Below are positions 21,941 through 29,458 of a DNA stretch of 48,855 nucleotides, one piece after another. The position numbers and the translations under genes are program-made. The stretch is from assembly GCA_947258545.1 (NCBI GenBank), contig CAMYJI010000013.1, forward strand, positions 1 to 48,855. Reading direction: 5' to 3'. How positions within the stretch are numbered: position 1 is the stretch's first letter; every line of letters begins with the position of its first letter. The DNA comes from an uncultured Ectothiorhodospiraceae bacterium. GTDB taxonomy: Bacteria; Pseudomonadota; Gammaproteobacteria; UBA9214. The notes below the pieces were generated by a model, which saw only the letters and a list, made by a program, of their open reading frames with translations, was not told the origin of the DNA and searched no databases.

Positions 21941-22056
21941 TGAGCGCTGCGGCGCTCACCCGCTCCCTCCCTGAGCGGGCATTCCTCCTACCTGATCCTG
22001 CGGGATCGGGTGATTGGTAACCCCGGCATACTCCCCCTTTGCCGGGGTTCTTTTTT
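21941..22056 (+). ncRNA. Small regulatory RNA candidate at the Spot 42/ErsA locus
   Basis: About 116 nt fold into four successive hairpins: TGAGCGC/GCGCTCA with UGCG tetraloop (21941-21958); CCCGCTC/GAGCGGG with loop CCTCCCT (21959-21979); ACCTGATCC/GGATCGGGT with one G-U pair and loop TGCG (21990-22011); and the terminator CCCCGGCA/TGCCGGGG with C-rich loop (22021-22047), followed by TTC and T6. Unpaired ATTCCTCCTA lies between hairpins 2 and 3. Exposed CCTCC/CCCTCCC is complementary to Shine-Dalgarno sequences, as in C-rich sRNAs such as sX13 of Xanthomonas. Position between polA and engB matches Spot 42 and ErsA. Confidence 0.75.
22019..22056 (+). terminator. Intrinsic terminator of the sRNA
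   Basis: A perfect stem AACCCCGGCA/TGCCGGGGTT (22019-22028 with 22040-22049) with a C-rich loop is followed by C and six T. Confidence 0.85.
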
Positions 22057-22168
22057 ATCTGGCCTGTCCATGGGCAAGTTGCTGCACGCATGCAGGCATT
22101 TGTGCCTTACATCATTAAAAAAACATTAAAAAGCCTGTATTGCTTTTAAATTCGTCGAATCTGACAGA

Positions 22169-22813
22169 TCATTCCGGCTCATAGCCAAGCCAGCCATCCA
22201 GCACGGCCCGTGCTTCGTCAACACCCGTACGATTCAGGGCCGAGAACAGTTGCACAGAAGCGGCGGGGTAATGTTCGGCGAGGTGCTTGCGTACCTGCAA
22301 CAGCGCCGACTGTGCCGGGCCACGCTTGAGTTTGTCGGCCTTGGTGAGCAGGATGTGTGCGGGCAGCTCCGCGACGTGACACCAGCCCAGCAACTGGCGG
22401 TCGTATTCCTTGAGCGGGTGGCGGATGTCCATCATCAGGATCAAACCTTGCAGGCACAGGCGGGTCTCCAGGTAGCCGGCAATGTGGCGTTGCCACTGGT
22501 TTTTGACGTTGCGTGCGACCCTGGCATAGCCGTAACCGGGCAGGTCGACCAGGCGGCGTTGATCATCAACTATAAAAAAGTTGATTTGCTGGGTGCGGCC
22601 CGGGGTCTTGCTGGTCCGGGCCAGGGCCTTCTGGCCGGTGATGATATTGAGAGCACTGGATTTGCCGGCATTGGAACGCCCGGCAAAGGCGACTTCCATG
22701 CCGCTGTCCGGTGGTGCGTGTGCCTGATCGGGGGTGCTGAGCAGGAAGCGGACATGCTGATAGCGATTTTTCATATTCAATGGGCTGGTTGCTAGCGGAT
22801 ACGGCCGGTTCAC
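22169..22813 (-). CDS. engB: Ribosome-biogenesis GTPase EngB/YihA
   Basis: This 214-residue protein shows G1 GRSNAGKSS (45-53), G2 region '[13 protein letters not shown]' with the switch Thr, G3 DLPGYGYA near 90, G4 TKAD near 155 and a G5-like SALN. EngB acts late in 50S subunit assembly. Its convergence on polA, with a small RNA gene between, is the standard gammaproteobacterial arrangement. The start shown has no strong ribosome binding site, and an internal ATG at residue 14 ([11 protein letters not shown]) is an alternative nearer the family's usual start. Confidence 0.93.
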   Translation of the reverse strand: MNRPYPLATSPLNMKNRYQHVRFLLSTPDQAHAPPDSGMEVAFAGRSNAGKSSALNIITGQKALARTSKTPGRTQQINFFIVDDQRRLVDLPGYGYARVARNVKNQWQRHIAGYLETRLCLQGLILMMDIRHPLKEYDRQLLGWCHVAELPAHILLTKADKLKRGPAQSALLQVRKHLAEHYPAASVQLFSALNRTGVDEARAVLDGWLGYEPE

Positions 22814-22821
22814 GGCATTAG

Positions 22822-23295
22822 ACTTGAACCTATCTCAAAATTACGGACAGGATATATATGCATCGTGTAGGGTTCCGAGAGACGGACTTTACACAATTTC
22901 CCATTTTCTCGTCATTGCGTGGAACGAAGTGACGAAGCAATCCCCAACTTATTGATCACAAATATATAAAGATTGCTTCGCTGGCCGCTCCCGGCGGTCG
23001 CTTCGGGCTCCTCGGCAATTGCTCCTGCATTGCTCTACCTCCTGCATCCCAGCAGTCGTGCCCTCGCGCGACACTTATACTTCCCTGTATGTCGTCCTGC
23101 CTCCCGCGGCACTTGTTCATGGCCCAGGCCAGCACCTCGACCGGTTCCCGGTCTCACCTTCCCCATGTACATCGCGCTCGTAATGACGAAATATGCCCGG
23201 TGAGCAGGTCTTCCTTTCCTAACGGAAATGAGCAACGCCGTAGTACCCGAGACACAGCATGTGATGCCGAAACGAATTTTGAGATAGGTTCTAGT
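22822..23295. mobile_element. MITE-like 474-bp element with 21-bp terminal inverted repeats
   Basis: The left end (22822-22842, ACTTGAACCTATCTCAAAAT followed by T) and right end (23275-23295, its reverse complement with one mismatch) enclose noncoding DNA. The sequence between includes a full copy of a CGTCATTGCG repeat. No transposase is encoded, so it would depend on an unseen autonomous relative. Confidence 0.65.
22909..23189 (+). repeat. CGTCATTGCG repeat, copy 1
   Basis: The element begins TCGTCATTGCG and ends CGTAATGACGA, so it has near-perfect terminal inverted repeats. Long blocks (GATTGCTTCGCTGGCCGCTC; TGTATGTCGTCCTGCCTCCC; TCGACCGGTTCCCGGTCTCA) recur at 48330-48643. It is noncoding and nested in the 474-bp element. 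Confidence 0.8.
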
Positions 23296-23497
23296 GTCTG
23301 ACCGGAATGAAAACCCGGGCCTGGGGCCGCCGCCGGGACGCATCGGACACGGCACGCGGTTGACCCTCTGACGTCGGGCTGGTATACAAGACGCCTTTTT
23401 TGCCGTCATGCGTGAGGCGCCTGCCCACCCGCATGATCCAGGGTGTAGAAACCCGGCAGGTACCCGGCATGCAAGCGGAGACAGGAGTAGGTCTGCT

Positions 23498-24109
23498 ATG
23501 AAAAACTGGCTTTATCTAACTATTGGTTTGTTTTCATTTTTCGCGCTGACCATGGCCCAGGCGGCCGGTAATGCGGACGCCGGCAAGGCCAAATCGGCCA
23601 GTTGTGCCGCTTGCCACGGTGTCGATGGCAACAGTATCAATCCCGAGTGGCCCAAACTGGCCGGCCAGCACGAAGGCTACCTCGTCAAGCAACTGTTCTA
23701 TTTCGGTCACGGTGAGCGTGATAATTCGACCATGAAGGGTATGGTGGCCAGTCTTAGCGAGCAGGACTTTGAGGATATCGCTGCCTACTATGCCAGTCAG
23801 ACCGCGACCATCGGTGCCGCCGATCCGGAACTGGTCGAATTTGGTGAACGCATCTACCGCGGTGGTAATCCTGACAGCGGCGTGGCCCCCTGTATGGGTT
23901 GTCATGGACCAAATGGCGCCGGCAATCCCGCCGCCAATTACCCGGCCCTGCGTGGTCAGCATGCCAAGTACATCGAGAACCAGATGAAAGGTTTCGCCAG
24001 CGGTAACCGGGTCAACGAGAATGCCAAGAAAATGATGCAGATTCTCGCGTCCAGGATGACGAACCGGGAAATCCGCGCCGTCGCTTCCTATATTCAGGGA
24101 CTGCACTAG
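23498..24109 (+). CDS. Dihaem cytochrome c4
   Basis: The protein has 203 residues from ATG 23498, preceded by AGGAG; upstream in-frame codons are not part of the mature family. A signal peptide (cleavage about AQA-AG at residue 22) directs it to the periplasm. Two haem motifs CAACH (36-40) and CMGCH (about 131-135) mark two homologous c-type domains, with axial Met residues likely in 'NSTMKGMV' and 'AKKMMQ'. Cytochrome c4 donates electrons to terminal oxidases, notably cbb3 type. The position between engB and dsbA matches Pseudomonas. Confidence 0.92.
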   Translation: MKNWLYLTIGLFSFFALTMAQAAGNADAGKAKSASCAACHGVDGNSINPEWPKLAGQHEGYLVKQLFYFGHGERDNSTMKGMVASLSEQDFEDIAAYYASQTATIGAADPELVEFGERIYRGGNPDSGVAPCMGCHGPNGAGNPAANYPALRGQHAKYIENQMKGFASGNRVNENAKKMMQILASRMTNREIRAVASYIQGLH

Positions 24110-24457
24110 CCCGCATTTCTCACCGGGCGGCGGTAGATCCACATAAGGCACTGTAGTACCGAACTGAGTTCAGGCCAGGAACAACACTCCAACGCCAGTC
24201 TGCCCGCACGCAGGGACACTTACTGAACTGTGCAGCTTGGCGACTGTCCAACGGTCTGCCAGCGTATCCCGTGGCCTTCGATCCCGACTGCCTGCAGTTA
24301 CCGGCCCAGGTGGGGGTGCGCCCATGACCTGTGGCGGGTGATCCCCGGGACTTTGTCAACCTTTTTAGCACTCAGGGCGTTAATATATTCCTGCCGGGCC
24401 CACATACCCGCGAGGGTTATGGGCAGACTAATGCAACAAGAATCTGGAGTTAAGTGT
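24110..24457. other. Intergenic region between cytochrome c4 and dsbA
   Basis: About 348 bp show no convincing gene on either strand. I see a possible AT-rich promoter patch around 24355-24392 (TTGTCA, later TTAATATAT) but the spacing is poor. Confidence 0.35.
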
Positions 24458-25123
24458 ATGAAAAATTTGACCAATTGGTGCTTGGCACTGATTTTTTCAT
24501 TGTCAACATCGGTGGCCATCGCTGCCGGTGATTATATGGAAGGTGCGGAGTACTTGCGCCTTGCCAAACCTCAGCCGACATCTGCTGCCGACAAGGTGGA
24601 GGTGGTGGAAATGTTCTGGTACGGCTGCTCGCATTGTTATTATATGGAGCCGCACATCAGCAAGTGGCTGGAAAACAAGCCCGATGATGTCGAATTCGTG
24701 CGCATGCCGGCCGTGCTTGGCAAGGGATGGGAATTATACGGCAAGGCCTATTTCACGGCCGAGCTGCTCGGTGTGGTGGACAAGATCCACGAGCCGCTGT
24801 TCGAGGCAATCCACGACAAGAAACAGAAATTCCGTGATGTTGCGGCACTGCAGGACTTCTTCGTCAGTCACGGTGTGGCCAAGGATGACTTCAGGAACAC
24901 CTTCAATTCTTTCGCCGTCGCGGTCAAGATCAACAACGCCAGCTTGATGACCCGGCGCTATGCGATCAGTGGCGTGCCCACATTGATCGTAAACGGCAAA
25001 TTCAGTACCGGTGCCAGTATCGCCGGCAGCAACGAGGATGTCATCAAGGTTATCGACTTTCTGGTCGAGCAGGAACGCGGCGCGGATGACGAGCCCGCAC
25101 AGGCGACGGCCGTTCAGCCCTGA
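24458..25123 (+). CDS. dsbA: Periplasmic thiol:disulfide interchange protein DsbA
   Basis: The protein has 221 residues from ATG 24458, with GGAG 8 bp upstream. A signal peptide ends near AIAAGD. The thioredoxin-like active site reads CSHC at residues 57-60 (FWYGCSHCYYMEP) where E. coli and Pseudomonas DsbA have CPHC, and the cis-Pro loop is GVPT near 170. The inserted helical domain and length (about 200 mature residues) match DsbA, which oxidises cysteines of exported proteins. The C-terminus carries a short acidic/Ala tail (GADDEPAQATAVQP) absent from short homologues. Synteny supports the assignment. Confidence 0.93.
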   Translation: MKNLTNWCLALIFSLSTSVAIAAGDYMEGAEYLRLAKPQPTSAADKVEVVEMFWYGCSHCYYMEPHISKWLENKPDDVEFVRMPAVLGKGWELYGKAYFTAELLGVVDKIHEPLFEAIHDKKQKFRDVAALQDFFVSHGVAKDDFRNTFNSFAVAVKINNASLMTRRYAISGVPTLIVNGKFSTGASIAGSNEDVIKVIDFLVEQERGADDEPAQATAVQP

Positions 25124-25181
25124 CACACTGCATGTCCCTCATTATCCGGTTATTGCCATTGCCTGGTGACGCGGCACGCCG

Positions 25182-26813
25182 ATGAAGGCGGCCGAGCTAT
25201 TCGTCCGCTGCCTCGAACACGAAGGCGTGGAATACATCTTCGGTATTCCAGGCGAGGAAAACCTGGATGTGATGGATGCCCTGCTGGAGTCATCCATCCG
25301 CTTCATCATCACCCGTCACGAGCAGGGCGCCGCATTCATGGCTGATGTCTACGGGCGCCTGACGGAACGCCCGGGCGTTTGCCTGGCCACGCTTGGTCCG
25401 GGCGCCACCAATCTCATTACCGGTGTGGCCGATGCCAACCTCGACCATGCACCGCTAGTCGCCATCGCCGGCCAGGCCGGGACCAATCGCCTGCACAAGG
25501 AGTCGCACCAGGTCCTCGACCTGGAGAAGCTGTTCCACTCGGTTACCAAGTATTCCGCCAGCCTGCTGGAACCCGAGATCATTCCCGAGGTGGTGCGCAA
25601 GGCCTTCAAGCTGGCGCAGACGGAAAAGACCGGTGCGACCTTCATCGAGTTTCCTGAAAACATCGCCGAAATGGAGGTCGACCAGGAGCTGCTGCCGGTG
25701 GCCCAGCCGCCGGACCCCGAGCCGCCGGCTGAAAAAGTGGACCAGGCGGCCCAGCTGATCAGCACTGCGCGCAATCCGATCATCCTTGCCGGGCACGGGG
25801 TGGTGCGCTCCAGGGCCTGGAAGCAGCTGGCGGATTTCGCCGGCACGCTGAATATACCGGTCGCGAATACCTTCATGGCCAAGGGTGTCATTCCCTTCAG
25901 GCACCCGTGTGCACTCGGCAGTGCCGGGCTGCAGGCCAATGACTACGTCAGCTGCGGATTCAGCCAGGCGGACGTTATCATCTGCGTCGGTTATGACCTG
26001 GTTGAATACCATCCCTACCTGTGGCACCCGACACGCGATCGCACCATCATTCATATCGATCATTCACCGGCCGAAGTCGATGCGCACTACCCTGTGAAGG
26101 TCGGCGTCACCGGCGATCTGAAGCACAGCCTGGTGCGCATAGCCGAGCTGGCAACGCCGCACCAGGGGCATCACATGCGCCCGTTGCGTGAAGCACTGAT
26201 CGAGGAGATGAACCTGCACCGTGATGACATGGGATACCCGGTCAAGCCCCAGAAGATCATCTGGGACCTGCGCACCGTGCTCGAACTCGAGGACATCGTC
26301 ATCTGTGATGTCGGTGCGCACAAGATGTGGATGGCGCGCATGTTCCGCTGTGAATTACCGAATACCTGCCTGATATCCAATGGCTTTGCCAGTATGGGCA
26401 TTGCCGTGCCCGGCGCGATTGCCGCCAAACTGGTATACCCCGAGCGCACTATCGTGGCCGTGACCGGCGATGCGGGTTTCCTGATGAACTCGCAGGAGAT
26501 CGAGACTGCGATGCGCTGTAAACTCCCGATCGTGATCCTGATATGGAACGATTGCGGTTACGGGCTGATCGAATGGAAGCAGCTGAACCAGTTCAAGCGC
26601 AGCTCGCATGTCAAGTTTACCAATCCTGATTTTGTGGAGTATGCCGAATCCTTCGGTTGCAAGGGATACCGCGTCGAGAGGACGGAGGATTTGCCTGCTA
26701 TACTTGAAGAGGCGCTCACCAATGAAACGGTGAGCATTATCGACTGCCCGGTCGATTACAGGGAAAACATAAAACTCACGGAGCAGATGGGAAATTTGGT
26801 ATGTCCAATCTAA
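25182..26813 (+). CDS. Acetolactate synthase-like ThDP-dependent enzyme
   Basis: This 543-residue protein has the three-domain fold of the ThDP superfamily. The N-terminal PYR domain has the catalytic Glu in RHEQGAAFMADVYGR (Glu47) and the GPGATN loop; the central domain contains a PIILAGHGV strand; the PP domain has the cofactor motif GDAGFLMNSQEIETA near 428-442. The nearest relatives are proteins annotated as acetolactate synthase large subunit (AlsS/IlvB-like). No small regulatory subunit gene follows, so catabolic acetolactate formation or decarboxylation of another 2-oxo acid is possible. The stop overlaps the next gene's start. Confidence 0.85.
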   Translation: MKAAELFVRCLEHEGVEYIFGIPGEENLDVMDALLESSIRFIITRHEQGAAFMADVYGRLTERPGVCLATLGPGATNLITGVADANLDHAPLVAIAGQAGTNRLHKESHQVLDLEKLFHSVTKYSASLLEPEIIPEVVRKAFKLAQTEKTGATFIEFPENIAEMEVDQELLPVAQPPDPEPPAEKVDQAAQLISTARNPIILAGHGVVRSRAWKQLADFAGTLNIPVANTFMAKGVIPFRHPCALGSAGLQANDYVSCGFSQADVIICVGYDLVEYHPYLWHPTRDRTIIHIDHSPAEVDAHYPVKVGVTGDLKHSLVRIAELATPHQGHHMRPLREALIEEMNLHRDDMGYPVKPQKIIWDLRTVLELEDIVICDVGAHKMWMARMFRCELPNTCLISNGFASMGIAVPGAIAAKLVYPERTIVAVTGDAGFLMNSQEIETAMRCKLPIVILIWNDCGYGLIEWKQLNQFKRSSHVKFTNPDFVEYAESFGCKGYRVERTEDLPAILEEALTNETVSIIDCPVDYRENIKLTEQMGNLVCPI

Positions 26814-27634
26814 TGACCGCCACGGTGTCGCAACGGGGCGCGTCCAGGCCTGTTGCCGGTAGTGACAAGGACACCGGGCAGCGTATTCGTCTGCTCAGCT
26901 ATAACATCCAGGCGGGCATCAGTACCGGCCGTTACCGGCACTACATCACCCATAGCTGGAAGCACGTCCTGCCGCACGCGCAGCGTTTCAGTAACCTGGA
27001 CCGAATAGCACACCTGATCAGTGATTACGATGTCATCGGTCTGCAGGAGGTCGATGCCGGCAGTCTGCGCAGCGGTTATGTGAACCTGACACAGTACCTG
27101 AGTGAGAAGTCCGGCCTGCAATTCTGGTATGATCAGACCAACCGTCGTATCGGACGCCTGACCAGTCACAGCACCGGCATGTTGAGCCGGTATCAACCCG
27201 CCGAGATTGTCGAACACCGTCTGCCGGGCCGGATCCCGGGCCGCGGCGTACTGTTTGTCCGCTATGGCAGCAAGCGGGATCCGCTGATTGTGCTGATCAT
27301 GCACCTCGCACTGGGCAAGCGTGCGCGCATGCGGCAGCTAGATTATGTCAGTGAAATCGTGAACGAGTACCGCCATGTGGTCCTGATGGGTGACCTCAAC
27401 TGTCATTCGAACAGCCCGGAGATGGATTTCCTGATCAACCGCACCATGATGCGCGAGCCTTTCCACGGCCTGGATACCTTTCCCAGCTGGCGGCCACAGC
27501 ACAACATCGATCACATCCTGGTCACGCCCACGTTGCACGTGGACCGCATCAAGGTGCTGAACTATTCGCTCTCCGACCACCTGCCGATCGAGATGGAAAT
27601 CACCCTGCCGGAATCGATCCGCATGACCGGTTAG
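26801..27634 (+). CDS. Endonuclease/exonuclease/phosphatase-family protein
   Basis: This 277-residue protein has the metal-dependent EEP fold: LSYNIQAG near residue 32, LQEVD (catalytic Glu) near 85, 'IVLIMHLALGK' near 165, GDLNCH near 197, and C-terminal DHILV and SDHLPIE. Substrates of this family range from nucleic acids to phospholipids and inositol phosphates. A homologue usually follows dsbA in Pseudomonas; here an acetolactate synthase-like gene is interposed and overlaps by 13 bp (or 1 bp if translation starts at the ATG at 26813). Confidence 0.88.
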   Translation: MSNLMTATVSQRGASRPVAGSDKDTGQRIRLLSYNIQAGISTGRYRHYITHSWKHVLPHAQRFSNLDRIAHLISDYDVIGLQEVDAGSLRSGYVNLTQYLSEKSGLQFWYDQTNRRIGRLTSHSTGMLSRYQPAEIVEHRLPGRIPGRGVLFVRYGSKRDPLIVLIMHLALGKRARMRQLDYVSEIVNEYRHVVLMGDLNCHSNSPEMDFLINRTMMREPFHGLDTFPSWRPQHNIDHILVTPTLHVDRIKVLNYSLSDHLPIEMEITLPESIRMTG

Positions 27635-27645
27635 TACGACAGTCA

Positions 27646-28287
27646 TCACTTTAGATAGACATCCGTGGACCATTCGAAGGTTTGTTCGCTGTCGTGGCGG
27701 CGGAATCCCTCGGCAGTGATCCAGCGCTCGATATCGGCCGGGTTGTGGAGATAGGGCCGAAATCCGCAGCCGGCCAGTCTTAACAGCCCTGTCATAAGCG
27801 CGACGCCGATGCGTGTGGGCAGCCGGTTGCGCGGGTAGGTGAGGGCCATGACGCGCCGGGTTTTCGCGAGCGCCAGTTTCATCAGCTGTTCCGGGTCCGG
27901 GTAGCAGCAAATCACCTTGTCGAGAATGGTGATATCTGCCATCGGGACACTGTCGGCCAGCTCGACAAAATCACCCTGGTGGTAATCGGTGCGCCCGGCC
28001 AGGCCGGATGCCTGTGCCAGACGGTGCGCCTCACTAAGCATGCGCGCGGACATATCGATACCCGTTGCACGTTCAGCGCCGTCCCGCAGCAGGGCCTGGT
28101 GCAGGTAGCCAATACCGCAGCCGATTTCCAGCAATTGAGCATTATCGATGCCCGTCTGATCGAGGAGACCGATCATCTGCCGCTGGTTTTTTTCCAGGCC
28201 GAACAGGTGAAAGCGCCAGCGGTACAGGGGTGCCAGTTTCGAAAATACGCGGCTGGTATCGGCGCATGGAATGGAACAGCAGGCCAT
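27646..28287 (-). CDS. Class I SAM-dependent methyltransferase
   Basis: This 213-residue protein has motif I LLEIGCGIGYL at residues 52-62, the acidic residue ending strand 2 in ATGIDMSARML near 76, and motif II 'DITILDKVICCYPDPEQLM' near 120. The N-terminus and 'DKVICCYPDPE' segment resemble Mg-protoporphyrin-type (BchM-like) O-methyltransferases and relatives acting on small molecules, but the substrate is unknown. It is convergent with the EEP gene, with only 11 bp between stops, and divergent from the cupin gene. Confidence 0.82.
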   Translation of the reverse strand: MACCSIPCADTSRVFSKLAPLYRWRFHLFGLEKNQRQMIGLLDQTGIDNAQLLEIGCGIGYLHQALLRDGAERATGIDMSARMLSEAHRLAQASGLAGRTDYHQGDFVELADSVPMADITILDKVICCYPDPEQLMKLALAKTRRVMALTYPRNRLPTRIGVALMTGLLRLAGCGFRPYLHNPADIERWITAEGFRRHDSEQTFEWSTDVYLK

Positions 28288-28453
28288 TGGTCCTCTCTAG
28301 GGCTCCTGGTATTTTCATTATAGTTCGCGTACAAGTTCCAGGATATTCAGGTTATACCCAGCCGCATTCCGGGCGTTGAATAAGCTGTACACTGGAATTC
28401 CGGAATAATTTATTATGCAACTTTCATTGAAGCAATCTGGCAGGAGATGGCAT

Positions 28454-28864
28454 ATGTTCCAGGGTGAAACGGATGATAGTGCAAAGGTGACATCTGCAAC
28501 CAGCGCGGTCTGGGGCAATCACGTTACTGTCCCTGACACACCGGATGGCTTTACCGTCAGGACAAGCTGCCCGCCAAACCCTGATGGTGTGGAGGTGATG
28601 CTGGAGCAATGGGAGGCCGGCAGCGAAGAGCCGCCGCATTCACATCCCGGCGATGATATGACCGTCGTCATCGAGGGCAAAATGTCCATCCAGTTCTTCA
28701 CCCGGGGAGATAACGGTCTCGTTCCTGTCGGCGACAGGATATTTCTGAACAAAGGCGAGACCGGTTACATCAGGGCCGGAAGAATCCACGATGCGAAGTA
28801 CATTGAGCCGTGCAAGCTGGTCTATGTGCACGACAAGGCCTTTGGTTTTACTCGGGAAGATTGA
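28454..28864 (+). CDS. Small cupin-domain protein
   Basis: The protein has 136 residues from ATG 28454, which has AGGAG 7 bp upstream; a start 39 bp earlier is less well supported. One conserved cupin fold: motif 1 is PHSHPGDDMTVVIEGK (His62, His64) and motif 2 includes 'NKGETGYIRAGRIHDAKY', giving a 2-His-plus-acid/His metal site. Such proteins can be dioxygenases, isomerases or ligand sensors. There is no signal peptide. It is divergently transcribed from the methyltransferase. Confidence 0.78.
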   Translation: MFQGETDDSAKVTSATSAVWGNHVTVPDTPDGFTVRTSCPPNPDGVEVMLEQWEAGSEEPPHSHPGDDMTVVIEGKMSIQFFTRGDNGLVPVGDRIFLNKGETGYIRAGRIHDAKYIEPCKLVYVHDKAFGFTRED

Positions 28865-29458
28865 CTGTTCGGCAGTCGGCCACGATAACCTTCAGGCTGG
28901 TAACTACATACAGGCACCGTGGTTACGATCCGCTGTAATGTTCAATAGTGGCCATCGTTCAGAGATATGCCATCGACCAGTTTGATTAAGTATGGAATGT
29001 TGATGTCACGGTCGCAGAGCTGACAATAGAAGTCACAATCGAGCTTGGCATGTGTCGTTCAGAAGCAAGGCTAATGGATTGCTCGCTGGAAGATCTACTT
29101 GGATATATAAAAAATAGTGCCGCTGGCTGATACTGAAATTATCAAGTTCTAGCAGAAAAAAGGGCGCTTCAATATGTAATAAAACAGCCACCCCCGTGAA
29201 TCATGCCCACCATATCTGCACCTGCTGTGACATGCAGAATCTTTCAATGGTAATGAAATTTGCTGAATTTCATGCGTATTGACTTGATGCAGAATACGCG
29301 CTGTTTTTTCTGCACGCAAAGTGAAATTTCCGCTGTCTATGTAAATAAAAACAAGCAGATAAGGCGCTGTTCTGCGTTCATTCGTCAGATCAGCTAAGAT
29401 GAGCGATTAATTCGCGAACGTTCTGCTATTCGTATAACAAAATAAACGGGAGTTGCCC
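28865..29458. promoter_or_regulatory. Long structured leader/promoter region of the PEPCK-like gene
   Basis: The last 240 bp contain several dyads: ATGAAATT-TGCTG-AATTTCAT (29253-29273); GCGTATT and AATACGC (29274-29280 with 29293-29299); TGCAGAA and TTCTGCA (29288-29294 with 29308-29314). GTGAAATTTC recurs at 29321-29330. They overlap and would form mutually exclusive hairpins, or are binding sites. Further left, an open stretch 28990-29130 without a start codon (it contains AELTIEVTIELGMCRSEA) looks like a gene remnant. The other sequence is unremarkable. Confidence 0.4.

Noticed and set aside
22973..23203. Open frames inside the CGTCATTGCG repeat (also near 48.4-48.65 kb)
   Set aside because: They derive from the repeat itself and recur in both copies with shifts; no ribosome binding site or family.
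28990..29130. 46-codon open stretch upstream of the PEPCK-like gene
   Set aside because: It looks protein-like but has no start codon or ribosome binding site before the middle of the frame; probably a gene remnant.
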